From positions 6,572,001 to 6,636,000 of the forward strand of contig NZ_CP109131.1 in NCBI RefSeq assembly GCF_035917995.1: a DNA stretch of 64,000 nt, read 5' to 3'. This document shows positions 1-11,000 of this stretch, piece by piece. Numbering within the stretch: the stretch's first letter is position 1; every line of letters begins with the position of its first letter. A model generated the notes under the pieces. That model was not told the origin of the DNA. It ran no database searches and worked only from the letters and a program-made list of their open reading frames with translations. The position numbers and the translations under genes are program-made. The DNA comes from Streptosporangium sp. NBC_01755. Its GTDB lineage: Bacteria; Actinomycetota; Actinomycetes; Streptosporangiales; Streptosporangiaceae.

Positions 1-2895
1 CAGCGGTATCGGGTGTTCGTGGAGGTGAGTCCGCATCCGGTGCTGACGGTCGGGGTCCAGGAATGCGTGGATGCGGCCGAGGTGGAGGCTGTGATCGCCG
101 GGACGTTGCGCCGTGAGGACGGCGGCCTGGATCGGGTGCTGGTCTCGGCGGCGGAGCTGTTCGTCCGTGGCGTGGCGGTGGACTGGCAGAGCGTGCTGAC
201 CGGTGGCCGGCGGGTCGACCTGCCCACCTACGCCTTCCAGCACCAGCGGTTCTGGCCGAACGCCAAACAGAGCGGTGATGCCCGGGTGCTGGGTCTGGCC
301 GCGACGGATCATCCGCTGCTGGGTGCGGTGGTGGGTCTGGCCGACTCGGACGGGGTGGTGCTGACGGGCCGCTTGTCGCTCTCGTCGCAGCCGTGGCTGG
401 CCGATTACGTGGTGGCGGGCTCGGTGGTGGTGCCGGGTGCGGCGTTCGTGGAGCTGGCGGTGCGGGCGGGTGACCAGGTCGGCTGCGAGGTGGTCGAGGA
501 GCTGACGCTGGCCGCGCCGCTGGTGCTGGGCGAGGATGACGCGGTCGTGATCCAGATCGCGGTGGGTGCGCCGGAGGAGACCGGCCGCCGAACCTTGAGC
601 GTGTACGCCCGTCCGGCGGACGTGGCCGAGGAGGTGCCGTGGGCGCGGCACGCGACCGGCACGTTGGCGACCGGGGTGGCGGAGGTCGTGCCGTTCGACG
701 CGGCGACATGGCCGCCGGCCGGGGCGACCGCGATCGAGCTGGAGGGGCTGTACGAGGAGCTGGCCGAGGACGGCTTCGCCTACGGCCCGGCGTTCCAAGG
801 ACTGCGGGCGGCCTGGCGACGCGACGGTGAGGTGTTCGCCGAGCTGAGGTTGCCGGAGCAGATCGGTGGGGCGGTTTCGTTCGGGCTGCATCCGGCTCTG
901 CTGGACGCGGCGCTGCACGCGGTGGCCTTCGCCGGGCTGGAGCCGGTGGAGGGCGGCCGGTTGCCGTTCTCGTGGGAGCAGGTGTGCCTGCACGCGGGTG
1001 GTGCGTCGGTGTTGCGGGTGCGGCTGACCAGGACAGGGCCGGACGCGGTGTCGCTGAGCGCGGTGGACGCGGCCGGGGAGCCGGTGCTGTCGGTGCGCTC
1101 GGTGGTGCTGCGGCCGGTCCCGGCCGAGCGGCTGGCGGTCTCCGATGGTCGCGGGGTCGGTCAGGACGCGTTGTTCCGGGTGGAATGGGTGCCCGTGAGC
1201 GGTATGCCGGAGGCCGCCCAGGTGCCGTCGATGCCGGTGGCGGTGCTGGGTGCGGACGCGTTGGGGGTTGCCCCCGTATGGCGGGCGGCCGGGGAAGCAG
1301 GCGGTCTTGCGGTGCCGGTGCACGCGGAGCTGTCGTCGCTGGCTGAGGCGGGTGCGGTGCCGGCGGTGGTGCTGGTGGAGGTGGTCTCGGATCCGGTGGG
1401 CGGGGTGGTGGAGTCGGCGCATGCGCTGACCGTCCGCGTGCTGGATCTGTTGCAGGGGTGGCTGGCCGAGGAGCGGTTCGCCGACTCGCGGCTGGTGTTC
1501 CTCACCCGGGGCGCGGTGGCGACCGGTGCCGGTGTGGAGGATGAAGCGGTGCCGGACCCGGTCGTGGCGGCGGCGCGAGGGCTTGTCCGCAGCGCTCAGT
1601 CGGAGAACCCGGGCCGGTTCGTGCTGGTCGATGTGGACGGGCAGGAGTCCTCGCTGCTCTCCTTGCTCGATGTGCTGCCGGGGCTGCTGGCGTCAGGTGA
1701 GCCGCAGGTGGCGGTGCGCGGGGGCGAGGTGCGGGTGCCGCGCCTGGCGCGGGTGACGCCCGGCTCTGAGCACGGCGTTGACCTCGAGGCTCGCTCCGGC
1801 TCTGGTCTGGATGAGGATCGGGCCTGGGATCCGGAGGGGACAGTGTTGATCACCGGTGGTACCGGTGGTCTGGGCGCGCTGTTCGCGCGGCACGTGGTGG
1901 CCGAGCGGGGTGTGCGGCATCTGCTGCTGACCAGCCGCCGGGGCCTGGACGCTCCGGGTGCGCTGGAGTTGCGGGCCGAGCTGATCGCGCACGGGGTCGA
2001 GGTCGAGATCGCGGCCTGCGATGGGGCCGACCGTGACCAGGTGGCGGCGCTGCTGGCTCGGGTGGACGCCGGGCATCCGCTGACCGCGGTGATCCACACC
2101 GCCGGTGTGCTGGCCGATGGCACGATTCCGTCGCTGACGCCGGAGCGGCTGGATGCGGTGCTGCGGCCGAAGGCGGACGCGGCCTGGCACCTGCACGAAC
2201 TCACCCAGGACCGGGACCTTGCGGCGTTTGTCGTGTTCTCCTCCATGGCGGGGGTGATGGGCAACGCGGGTCAGGGCAACTACGCGGCGGCGAACGCGTT
2301 CCTCGACGCGCTGGCCCAGCTGCGCCGGGCCGAAGGGCTGCCGGGAGTGTCGCTGGCGTGGGGCTTGTGGGCGCAGGAGACCGGGATGACCGGCAGCCTC
2401 GGGGCGATAGATCTGCAGCGGATGGCGCGAGCGGGGATGCCGGCGCTGTCGGCCGAGCAGGGGCTCGCGATGTTCGAGCTGGCGGCCGCATCGGATCACG
2501 CGGCGGTGGTGGCGGCGCGGCTGGATCTCTCGGTCCTGCGTACGGTCCCCGAGCTGCCGCATCTGATGCGGGGCCTGGTGCGTGCGGGGCGCCGGTCGGC
2601 GGTCTCCGTCCTCGCGGGCGGGGATTCGGAGCTGGTGCGGCGGCTGGCGGGGCTGGAGGAGGCCGAGCAGGTGCGGCTGGTGGTGGAGCTGGTGCGCGCT
2701 CAGGCGGCGGTGGTGCTGGGGCACGCCTCGGGGGAGGACGTCCAGCCCGGACGCGAGTTCCGTGAGCTGGGCTTCGACTCCCTGACCGCGGTGGACCTGC
2801 GCAACCGGCTCAACATCGCCACCGGGTTGCGGTTGCCTGCGACGCTGGTGTTCGACTATCCGACGCCGACCGTGCTGGCGCGGTTCCTGGTGTCG
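1..2895 (+). other. PKS module M1 (partial): [AT methylmalonyl]-DH(inactive)-KR-ACP
   Basis: Only the tail of the AT is visible. Its first 180 or so bases match the end of the methylmalonyl ATs of M3 and M5 (compare 11654 onward), so methylmalonyl use is inferred without seeing the active site. The DH has Tyr (406-408) where the catalytic His of the HxxxGxxxxP motif belongs (reads [10 protein letters not shown]); the partner Asp at 904-906 is kept. The KR has the NADPH motif GGTGGLG near 1850, catalytic Tyr at 2281-2283 and the LxD motif of B-type KRs. The ACP phosphopantetheine Ser is at 2779-2781 in GFDSL. Predicted output: an alpha-methyl, beta-hydroxy unit. Confidence 0.85.
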
Positions 2896-5040
2896 GAGCT
2901 GCTGGGCCGGCAGGACCAGGCGGCGGTCTCGGGTGTGGTGGCCGGGCCGAGGGCGTCGACGGCGGACGACCCGATCGTGATCGTGGGGATGAGCTGCCGG
3001 TTCCCCGGTGGGGTGAACTCGCCGGAAGAGCTGTGGCGGTTGCTGTCCGAGGGCGAGGACGCGATCTCGCCGGTCCCGGCCGATCGAGGCTGGAATCTGG
3101 AGACGCTGTCCGGGACGGGCCTCGATGTTCAGGGTGGGTTCCTGGCGGATGTGGCGGGGTTCGACGCGGGGTTCTTCGGGATCTCGCCGCGTGAGGCGCT
3201 GGCGATGGACCCGCAGCAGCGGCTGCTGCTGGAAGGGGTGTGGGAGGCGGTCGAGCGGGCCGGGATCGACCCGGTCTCGCTCAAGGGCAGCCACACCGGC
3301 GTGTTCGTGGGCACCAACGGCCAGGACTACATGAGCCTGATGATGAACACCCGGGCAGACGTGGAAGGCCACGCCATCACCGGTATGTCGGCCAGCGTTT
3401 TGTCGGGCCGCCTGTCCTACACGCTGGGGTTGGAGGGTCCGGCGGTGACGGTGGACACCGCGTGTTCGTCGTCGCTGGTGGCGATGCACATGGCGGCGCA
3501 GGCGCTGCGCTCGGGCGAGTGCAGCCTGGCGCTGGCCGGCGGTGCCACGGTGATGACCACCCCAATCGGGTTCATCGGCTTCAGCGCGCAGGGGGGATTG
3601 GCGCCCGATGGGCGGTGCAAGGCATTCGCCGACACCGCGGACGGCACCACCTGGTCTGAGGGCTTGGGCATGCTGGTGCTGGAGCGGTTGTCGGATGCCC
3701 GCCGTAACGGTCATCAGGTGCTGGCGGTGATGCGCAGCTCGGCGATCAACCAGGACGGGGCGTCGAACGGGTTGACCGCGCCGAACGGTCCGTCGCAGCA
3801 GCGGGTGATTCGTCAGGCGCTGGCCGGTGCGGGGTTGTCGCCGTCCGAGGTGGATGCGGTGGAGGCGCACGGTACGGGTACCAGGTTGGGTGACCCGATC
3901 GAGGCGCAGGCGCTGCTGGCGACCTACGGCCAGAACCGTGAAGCCGACCGGCCGCTGCTGCTGGGCGCGATCAAGTCGAACCTCGGTCACACCCAGGCCG
4001 CCGCGGGCGTGGCCGGTGTGATCAAGATGGTGCTGGCGATGCGGCACGGCGTGTTGCCCAAGACGTTGCACGTCGATACCCCGTCCTCGCATGTGGACTG
4101 GGCCTCGGGTGCGGTGGAGCTGCTGACCGAGCAGGTGGAGTGGCCGCGGACGGGTCGTCCGCGCCGGGCGGGGGTGTCGTCGTTCGGGATCAGCGGTACC
4201 AACGCGCACGTCATCCTCGAACAGGGGCCGGCGGCTCCGCGGATCGAGGCCGGAACGGCGGCGCGGGACGATGCGCCGGCCGCGGGTGCGGGTGTGCTGC
4301 CGGTGCTGGTGTCGGCCCGTACGGCAGGGGTATTGCGGGAGCAGGCGGATCGGCTGGCCTCGCATGTGGCGGGCCATCGTGAGGTGGCGCTCGCCGATAC
4401 GGCGTTCTCGCTGGCCACGACCCGTCCGGTGTTCGAGCATCGGGCGGTGGTGCTGGCCGCTGATCGTGAGGGTGTGCTGGCCGGGCTGGGTGCGCTGGCC
4501 GAGGATCTGCCAAGCGCGAGTGTGGTGCACGGAGCGGCGGGAGCGGAGCCGCGGCTCGCGTTCCTGTTCACCGGTCAGGGGAGCCAGCGGGCGGGGATGG
4601 GCCGGGAGCTGTATGCGCGGTTCCCGGTGTTCGCGGCGGCGTTGGATGCGGTGATCGGCGAGCTGGATCCGCTGCTGGACGGTTCGCTGCGCGAGGTGCT
4701 GTTCGCCGAGCCGGGCAGTGACCAGGCGCAGGCGGGGTTGCTGGATCGGACCGGGTGGGCGCAGCCGGCCCTGTTCGCGGTGGAGACGGCGTTGTTCCGG
4801 CTGGTGTCCTCGTGGGGGGTGCGGCCGGATGTGCTGGCGGGGCATTCGATCGGGGAGATCACCGCGGCGCATGTGGCCGGGGTGTTGTCCCTGAGTGATG
4901 CGTGTGCGTTGGTGGCGGGCCGGGCGCGGTTGATGCAGGCGCTCCCTCCGGTGGGGCGATGGTGGCGGTGCAGGCCTCTGAGGAGGAGGTCGCCGCCCTG
5001 CTGGCCGGGCGGGAGAAAGAGGTGTCGGTCGCGGCGGTGA
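1..5040 (+). CDS. Modular type I PKS, protein 1, 5' part as read (open at left edge, ends at a frameshift)
   Basis: The left edge lies inside an acyltransferase (AT) domain, in frame 1 from base 1. Domains in order: AT C-terminal tail (1-260), dehydratase (DH, about 305-1100), ketoreductase (KR, about 1825-2540), acyl carrier protein (ACP, about 2620-2890), ketosynthase (KS, 2965-4235), then the first half of a malonyl-type AT with active Ser at 4846-4848. After 4943 the frame-1 translation turns into arginine-rich nonsense and stops at 5038-5040. At the same place the true protein continues in frame 3. Other copies of the AT have one more C here, so this is the N-terminal part of one giant polypeptide with the next entry, not a separate protein. 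Start codon, loading module and earlier modules are outside the window. Confidence 0.93.
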   Translation, partial: QRYRVFVEVSPHPVLTVGVQECVDAAEVEAVIAGTLRREDGGLDRVLVSAAELFVRGVAVDWQSVLTGGRRVDLPTYAFQHQRFWPNAKQSGDARVLGLAATDHPLLGAVVGLADSDGVVLTGRLSLSSQPWLADYVVAGSVVVPGAAFVELAVRAGDQVGCEVVEELTLAAPLVLGEDDAVVIQIAVGAPEETGRRTLSVYARPADVAEEVPWARHATGTLATGVAEVVPFDAATWPPAGATAIELEGLYEELAEDGFAYGPAFQGLRAAWRRDGEVFAELRLPEQIGGAVSFGLHPALLDAALHAVAFAGLEPVEGGRLPFSWEQVCLHAGGASVLRVRLTRTGPDAVSLSAVDAAGEPVLSVRSVVLRPVPAERLAVSDGRGVGQDALFRVEWVPVSGMPEAAQVPSMPVAVLGADALGVAPVWRAAGEAGGLAVPVHAELSSLAEAGAVPAVVLVEVVSDPVGGVVESAHALTVRVLDLLQGWLAEERFADSRLVFLTRGAVATGAGVEDEAVPDPVVAAARGLVRSAQSENPGRFVLVDVDGQESSLLSLLDVLPGLLASGEPQVAVRGGEVRVPRLARVTPGSEHGVDLEARSGSGLDEDRAWDPEGTVLITGGTGGLGALFARHVVAERGVRHLLLTSRRGLDAPGALELRAELIAHGVEVEIAACDGADRDQVAALLARVDAGHPLTAVIHTAGVLADGTIPSLTPERLDAVLRPKADAAWHLHELTQDRDLAAFVVFSSMAGVMGNAGQGNYAAANAFLDALAQLRRAEGLPGVSLAWGLWAQETGMTGSLGAIDLQRMARAGMPALSAEQGLAMFELAAASDHAAVVAARLDLSVLRTVPELPHLMRGLVRAGRRSAVSVLAGGDSELVRRLAGLEEAEQVRLVVELVRAQAAVVLGHASGEDVQPGREFRELGFDSLTAVDLRNRLNIATGLRLPATLVFDYPTPTVLARFLVSELLGRQDQAAVSGVVAGPRASTADDPIVIVGMSCRFPGGVNSPEELWRLLSEGEDAISPVPADRGWNLETLSGTGLDVQGGFLADVAGFDAGFFGISPREALAMDPQQRLLLEGVWEAVERAGIDPVSLKGSHTGVFVGTNGQDYMSLMMNTRADVEGHAITGMSASVLSGRLSYTLGLEGPAVTVDTACSSSLVAMHMAAQALRSGECSLALAGGATVMTTPIGFIGFSAQGGLAPDGRCKAFADTADGTTWSEGLGMLVLERLSDARRNGHQVLAVMRSSAINQDGASNGLTAPNGPSQQRVIRQALAGAGLSPSEVDAVEAHGTGTRLGDPIEAQALLATYGQNREADRPLLLGAIKSNLGHTQAAAGVAGVIKMVLAMRHGVLPKTLHVDTPSSHVDWASGAVELLTEQVEWPRTGRPRRAGVSSFGISGTNAHVILEQGPAAPRIEAGTAARDDAPAAGAGVLPVLVSARTAGVLREQADRLASHVAGHREVALADTAFSLATTRPVFEHRAVVLAADREGVLAGLGALAEDLPSASVVHGAAGAEPRLAFLFTGQGSQRAGMGRELYARFPVFAAALDAVIGELDPLLDGSLREVLFAEPGSDQAQAGLLDRTGWAQPALFAVETALFRLVSSWGVRPDVLAGHSIGEITAAHVAGVLSLSDACALVAGRARLMQALPPVGRWWRCRPLRRRSPPCWPGGRKRCRSRR

Positions 5041-8000
5041 ACGGCCCGGTCTCGGTGGTGATCTCCGGGGTCGAGCAGCCGGTCCTTGAGGTCGCCGCGG
5101 CGCTGGCGGAGCGGGGGGTGCGGGCGAAGCGGTTGCGGGTGTCGCATGCGTTCCATTCGCCGTTGATGGAGCCGATGCTGGCGGACTTCCGTGCGCTGGC
5201 GAGCAGGCTCGGCTATGGCGCGCCGAGGGTTCCGATCGTGTCCACCCTGACCGGGCAGGCGGCCACGGCCGAGCAGTTGTGCTCGCCGGACTACTGGGTG
5301 GATCAGGTGCGTGGAGCGGTCCGCTTCGCCGACGGCATCCGCACCCTGCGCGCGCAGGGTGTGCGGGCGTATCTGGAGCTGGGCCCCGACGGGGTGCTGA
5401 CCGCCATGGCTCAGGACACGCTGATGGCGGACTCGGGCCCGAGTGCCGCGAATCAGGCCTCAAAGTCCGGCTCGGACGTGGAACCGGCCTCCGGGCCGGA
5501 TTCGGACGTGGTGCTGGTGCCGGTGTTGCGCGGGGGCCGGGACGAGCAGGAGGCCGTTACCGAGGCGCTGGCTCGTCTGCACGTGCACGGCGTGCCGGTG
5601 AACTGGCAGACGGTGCTTCCGCGCGGGCGCCGGGTCGATCTGCCGACCTATGCCTTCGAGCACCAGCGGTACTGGCCTGAGGGGGCAGGTTCCCAGGTGG
5701 GCAACGTGGCCGCGGCCGGGCTGGCGACAGCCGGTCATCCGCTGCTGGGCGCCGCGGTGGGGCTGGCCGACTCCGACGGTGTGCTGCTGACCGGCCGCCT
5801 GTCGGTGCGGTCGCATCCGTGGCTGGCCGATCACGCGGTGGCCGGGACGGTGATCTTCCCGGGTACCGGGTTCCTGGAGCTGGCGATCCGGGCGGGTGAC
5901 CAGGTCGGCTGCGATGTGGTGGAGGAGCTGACGCTGACCGCGCCGCTGGTGCTGGGCGAGACCGACGCCGTCGCGGTGCAGGTGTGGGTGGGCGCCGCGC
6001 AGGAGTCGGGCCGCCGGAGCGTGAACGTGTACGCCCGGTCGGCGCAGGCCGCGGACGATGTGCCGTGGGTGCGGCACGCGACCGGCACTTTGGCTGCCGG
6101 TGTGCTCGCGACCGGCACGTCTCCCGCGGTGCCGTTCGACGCGGCGGTGTGGCCGCCGCAGGGCGCGACCGCTATCGAGACGGATGGGTTGTACGAGGGA
6201 ATGGCCGCGGGCGGGTTCGCCTACGGTCCGGTGTTCCAGGGGTTGCGGGCGGCCTGGCGGGGTGTCGACGGTGCGGTGTTCGCCGAGGTCGTCCTGCCCG
6301 AGCAGGCGCAGTCGAGTGCGGGTGCGTTCGGGGTGCACCCGGCGTTGCTGGACGCGGCGTTGCACGCGGTGCCGTTCGTCGGGCTGGAGCCGGTGGAGGG
6401 GGGCCGGTTGCCGTTCTCCTGGAGTGAGGTGAGCCTGCAGGCGGCAGGTGCGGCGATGTTGCGGGTGCGGCTGCTTCGGACCGCTGCCGACTCGGTCACG
6501 CTGACGGCGGTGGACGCGGCCGGGGAGCCGGTGCTGTCGGCGCGGTCGCTGGTGCTGCGTCCGTTCTTGCCCGGTCAGATCGCCGCCGCGGGTGGTGGCC
6601 AGGTGATGGAGCGCGATGGGCTGTTCCGGTTGGAGTGGACCACGCTCTCCGAGGTCACCGTGGCCGACCCGGTGCCGGTGGCGATGGTCGGCTTCGCGGC
6701 GTTCGAGCCGGACGCGCTGGGTCTTGCGAGGAGGTGGGAGTCGGTCGCGGTTCATCGTGATCTGTCGGCGCTGGCGGAGGCGGGGTCGGTGCCGGGGGTG
6801 GTGCTGGCCGAGGTCGCGGCCGGGTCGGCGGTGGAGGTGGTGGCTTCGGCGCATGAGGTGACGGCCGGGGTTCTGGGACTGTTGCAGGGCTGGTTGGCCG
6901 AGGAGCGGTTCGCCGAGTCGCGGCTGGTGTTCGTCACCCGGGGGGCGGTCGCGGCGGGTGATGGCGAGGTGGTCGCCGATCTGGCGGCCGCGGCGGTGTG
7001 GGGATTGGTGCGTAGTGCCCAGTCGGAGAATCCGGGCCGGTTCCTGCTGGTCGACGTGGACGTGGACGAGGAGTCGGTGCGGCTCGGTGCGCTGGGTGGG
7101 GTGCTGGCTTCGGGTGAGCCGCAGGTGGCGGTGCGCGGGGGCAGGGTGTGGGCGCCGAGGTTGGCGTCGCTGGTGTCGGGGGCGGGTCTGCTGCCTCCGT
7201 CCGGTACGGGGTGGCGGCTGGGCAGCCGGGCCAAGGGCAGCCTGGACGCGCTGGAGCTCATTCCCTACCCGGAGACGGCTGAGCCGTTGGGAGCGGGGCA
7301 GGTGCGGGTGGCGGTGCACGCGGCGGGGGTGAACTTCCGTGACCTGCTGGACGGGTTGAACGCGCTGGGCTGGTTCCAGGACAAGGTCGGCCTGATGGGT
7401 GGTGAGGCCGCCGGGGTGGTGCTGGAGGTCGGCCCCGAGGTCGACGACCTGCGCCCGGGGGACCGGGTGGTCTGTCTGACCGAAGGCGCATTCGGCCCGG
7501 TGGTCACCAGCGCCCAAGTCCTGGCCAAGATCCCTGACGGGGTCTCGTTCGAGCAGGCCGCGACGATCCTGGTGACGTTCCTGACGGCCTACTACGGGCT
7601 GATGGACCTGGCCGGGCTGCGGGAGGGCGAGCGGCTGCTGGTGCACGCCGGCACCGGCGGTGTGGGCATGGCGGCGATCCAGCTGGCCCAGCGCCTGGGG
7701 GTGGAGGTGTTCGCCACGGCCAGCCCGGCCAAGTGGGACGTGCTGCGTTCGCTGGGCATCCCGGACGATCACATCGCCTCCTCCCGGAGTCCGGAGTTCG
7801 AGGAGCGGTTCCGCGCGGTCTGCGGTGAGCGGGGCATCGACGTGGTGCTCAACTCGCTGACCGGGGAGCTCATCGACGCCTCGGCGCGGCTGCTGCGTCC
7901 GGGCGGCCGGTTCATCGAGATGGGCAAGCTCGACATTCGCAGCCAGGAGCAGTTCCCCGGGCTGGTGTATCACTGGTTTGACATGCTGGATGCCGGGCCT

Positions 8001-11000
8001 GAGCGGTTGCGGCAGATCCTGGCCGAGTTGATGGGGTTGTTCGCGGCCGGTGAGTTGCGGCCGTTGCCGTTCACGGCGTGGGATGTGCGCCGGGGCCGGG
8101 ATGCCTTCCGGTTCATGAGTCAGGCCCGGCACACCGGCAAGATCGTGCTGACCATGCCCCGGGTCTGGAACCCGGAGGGCACGGTGCTGATCACCGGTGG
8201 CACCGGTGGTCTGGGTGCGGAGCTGGCCCGGCATCTGGTGGCCGAGCGGGGTGTGCGGCATCTGCTGCTGACCAGCCGCCGAGGCCCCGACGCCCCCGGT
8301 GTGACAGAACTTCACCGGGAGCTGAGCGATCGGGGTGCCCGGATCACCATCATCGCCTGCGACATGGCCGACCGGGATGCGGTGGCGGGTCTGCTGGCCG
8401 GGATCGACGCCGAGCATCCGCTGACCGCGGTGATTCACGCGGCTGGAATCGTGGATGACGGGACGATCGCCTCGCTGACGGCGGAGCGGCTGGACGCGGT
8501 GCTGCGGCCGAAGGTCGACGCGGCCTGGCATCTGCACGAGCTGACCCGGGAGATGGATCTGGCCGGGTTCGTGGTGTTCTCCTCGCTGGCCGGGCTGATG
8601 GGCAACGCGGGGCAGGGCAACTACGCGGCGGCCAACGCGTGGCTGGACGCGCTGATGGCCCAGCGGCAGGCGCAGGGACTGCCGGGACTGTCGCTCACCT
8701 GGGGTTTGTGGGCGCAGGCTACCGGGATGACCGGGGGACTATCGCAGGCCAGCGTGGAGCGGATGACCGCCGCCGGGCTGCCGCCGATCACCACCGAGCA
8801 GGGGCTTGCCCTGTTCGACACGGCCATCGGCTCGGACTCACCGCTGGTGGTCCCGGTGCGGCTGAACCTGCCGGCGATGTCCGCCCAGCTGGTGCCACCG
8901 CTGCTGCGCGGGCTGGTGCGGGGCACTCGCCGTACGGCCGCCGCGCTGTCGGCAGCCGGAGGTGGTGGTGCGGGCGAGGCACTGTCCCGGCAGCTGGCCG
9001 GCCTGGACCACCCCAAGCGGATCCAGATGCTGATCGACCTGGTCCGGGCTCAGGCCGCCGCCGTCCTCGGGCATTCCTCCTTGGAAGCGGTGGACGTCCG
9101 GCGGGAGTTCCGTGAGCTGGGCTTCGACTCGTTGACCGCGCTCGAGTTGCGCAACCGGCTCAACGCCGCCACAGGGCTGCGCCTGCCCTCCACTCTCGTC
9201 TTCGACTACCCCACCCCCACCGTGCTCGGTGAGTACCTGCTCAGTGAAGTGCTCGGCGTGCACGGCGACGCGATTCTCCCGGTGGCCGCCACCTCGGTGG
9301 TGGACGACCCGATCGCCATCGTCTCGATGGCCTGCCGCTACCCCGGAGGGGTGAGCTCTCCAGAGGATCTGTGGCGGCTGGTCGCCGAGGGCCAGGACGC
9401 CATCTCCCCACTGCCACGGGACCGAGGCTGGCAGGCGCGTGGCGAGCTGGACTTCGACGGTGGTTTCGTCATCGACGCGACCGACTTCGATCCGGGATTT
9501 TTCGGCATCTCGCCGCGTGAGGCGCTGGCGATGGACCCGCAGCAGCGGCTGCTGCTGGAGGCGTCCTGGGAGGCGGTCGAACGAGCGGGCATCGACCCGG
9601 TCTCGTTGCGCGGCAGTCGTACCGGCGTGTTCGCCGGAGTGATCTACCACGACTACGGGACGAGCGCTCAGTTCCCGCCGGATGTGATGACTTTCGTCAG
9701 CACCGGTAACTCCGGGAGCATCGTCACCGGCCGTGTCGCCTACGCGCTGGGGCTGGAGGGTCCGGCGGTGACGGTGGACACCGCGTGTTCGTCGTCGCTG
9801 GTGGCGATGCACATGGCGGCGCAGGCGCTGCGCTCGGGCGAGTGCAGTCTGGCGCTGGCCGGTGGGGTGACCGTGATGGCCACGCCGGGGGTGTTCATCG
9901 ACTTCAGCGCCCAGGGCGGGTTGGCGTCCGATGGTCGGTGCAAGGCGTTCGCCGACACCGCGGACGGCACCAGCTGGTCCGAGGGCGTGGGTGTCCTGGT
10001 GCTGGAGCGGTTGTCGGACGCCCGCCGCAACGGGCACCAGGTGCTCGCGGTGGTGCGTGGATCGGCGATCAACCAGGACGGTGCGTCGAACGGGTTGACC
10101 GCGCCGAACGGCCCGTCGCAGCAGCGGGTGATCCGTCAGGCGCTGGCCGGCGCGGGGTTGTCGCCGTCCGAGGTGGACGTGGTCGAGGCGCACGGCACCG
10201 GTACGACGCTGGGCGACCCGATCGAGGCGCAGGCGCTGCTGGCGACGTACGGCCAGGACCGGCCCGAGGACCGGCCGGTGCTGCTGGGCTCGGTCAAGTC
10301 GAACCTCGGGCACACCCAGGCCGCCGCGGGTGTGGCCGGTGTGATCAAGATGGTCATGGCGATGCGACACGGCGTGCTGCCCAAGACGCTGCACGTGGAC
10401 GCCCCGTCGTCACACGTGGACTGGTCCATGGGCGCGGTGGAGTTGTTGACCGAGGCCAGGGACTGGCCGGAGGCCGGTCGCCCGCGGCGGGCGGGGGTGT
10501 CGTCGTTCGGGATCAGTGGCACCAACGCGCACGTGATCATTGAGCAGGGTCCGGAGGCTCCTGAGACGGAGTCGGGTGGCGAGGGCCAGGCTCCGGCTGC
10601 GGATGTGGTGCCGTGGGTGGTGTCGGGCAAGACCGAGGAGGCGCTGCGGGCGCAGGCGCGCCGTCTGGCGGCGTTCATGGACACACACGGTGAGCTGAAC
10701 CCGGTGGATGTGGGGTCGTCGCTGGTGTCGTCGCGGTCGGTGTTCGAGCACCGGGCCGTGGTGGTCGGCGGTGGCCATGAGGAGCTGCTGGCGGGGCTGG
10801 CGGCGGTGACTTCCGGTGAGTCGGCGACGCGCGTGGTTGCGGGTGTGGCCGATGTGGAGGGGAAGTCGGTGTGGGTGTTCCCTGGTCAGGGGGCGCAGTG
10901 GGTGGGGATGGGTGCGGCTCTGCTGGAGGAGTCGGCGGTGTTCGCGGCTCGGATGGCGGAGTGTGCGGCGGCGTTGCAGCCGTTCGTGGACTGGTCGTTG

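Larger units (their letters stand above)
2965..9270 (+). other. PKS module M2: KS-AT(malonyl)-DH-ER-KR-ACP, fully reducing
   Basis: KS active Cys at 3463-3465 (TACSSS), with HGTGT and NLGHTQ histidines. AT Ser at 4846-4848 in GHSIGE and the malonyl-type HAFH motif at 5145-5156, after the frameshift. DH His at 5832-5834 ([11 protein letters not shown]) looks active. ER about 7209-8160, starting at [10 protein letters not shown] and carrying the cofactor motif HAGTGGVG near 7643. KR about 8172-8900 with a VDDGT motif (B type). ACP Ser in GFDSL near 9129. Predicted output: an unbranched, fully reduced two-carbon unit. Bases about 5125-7060 are nearly identical to the same part of M10. Confidence 0.9.

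Noticed and set aside
1693-5463. Very long minus-strand open frames opposite the PKS genes (also near 5460-8537, 10410-13787, 29917-34887, 43152-48419 and others)
   Set aside because: They are Arg/His/Pro/Gln-rich, repeat wherever the PKS repeats, and match no family. They are a side effect of high GC with G/C third positions.
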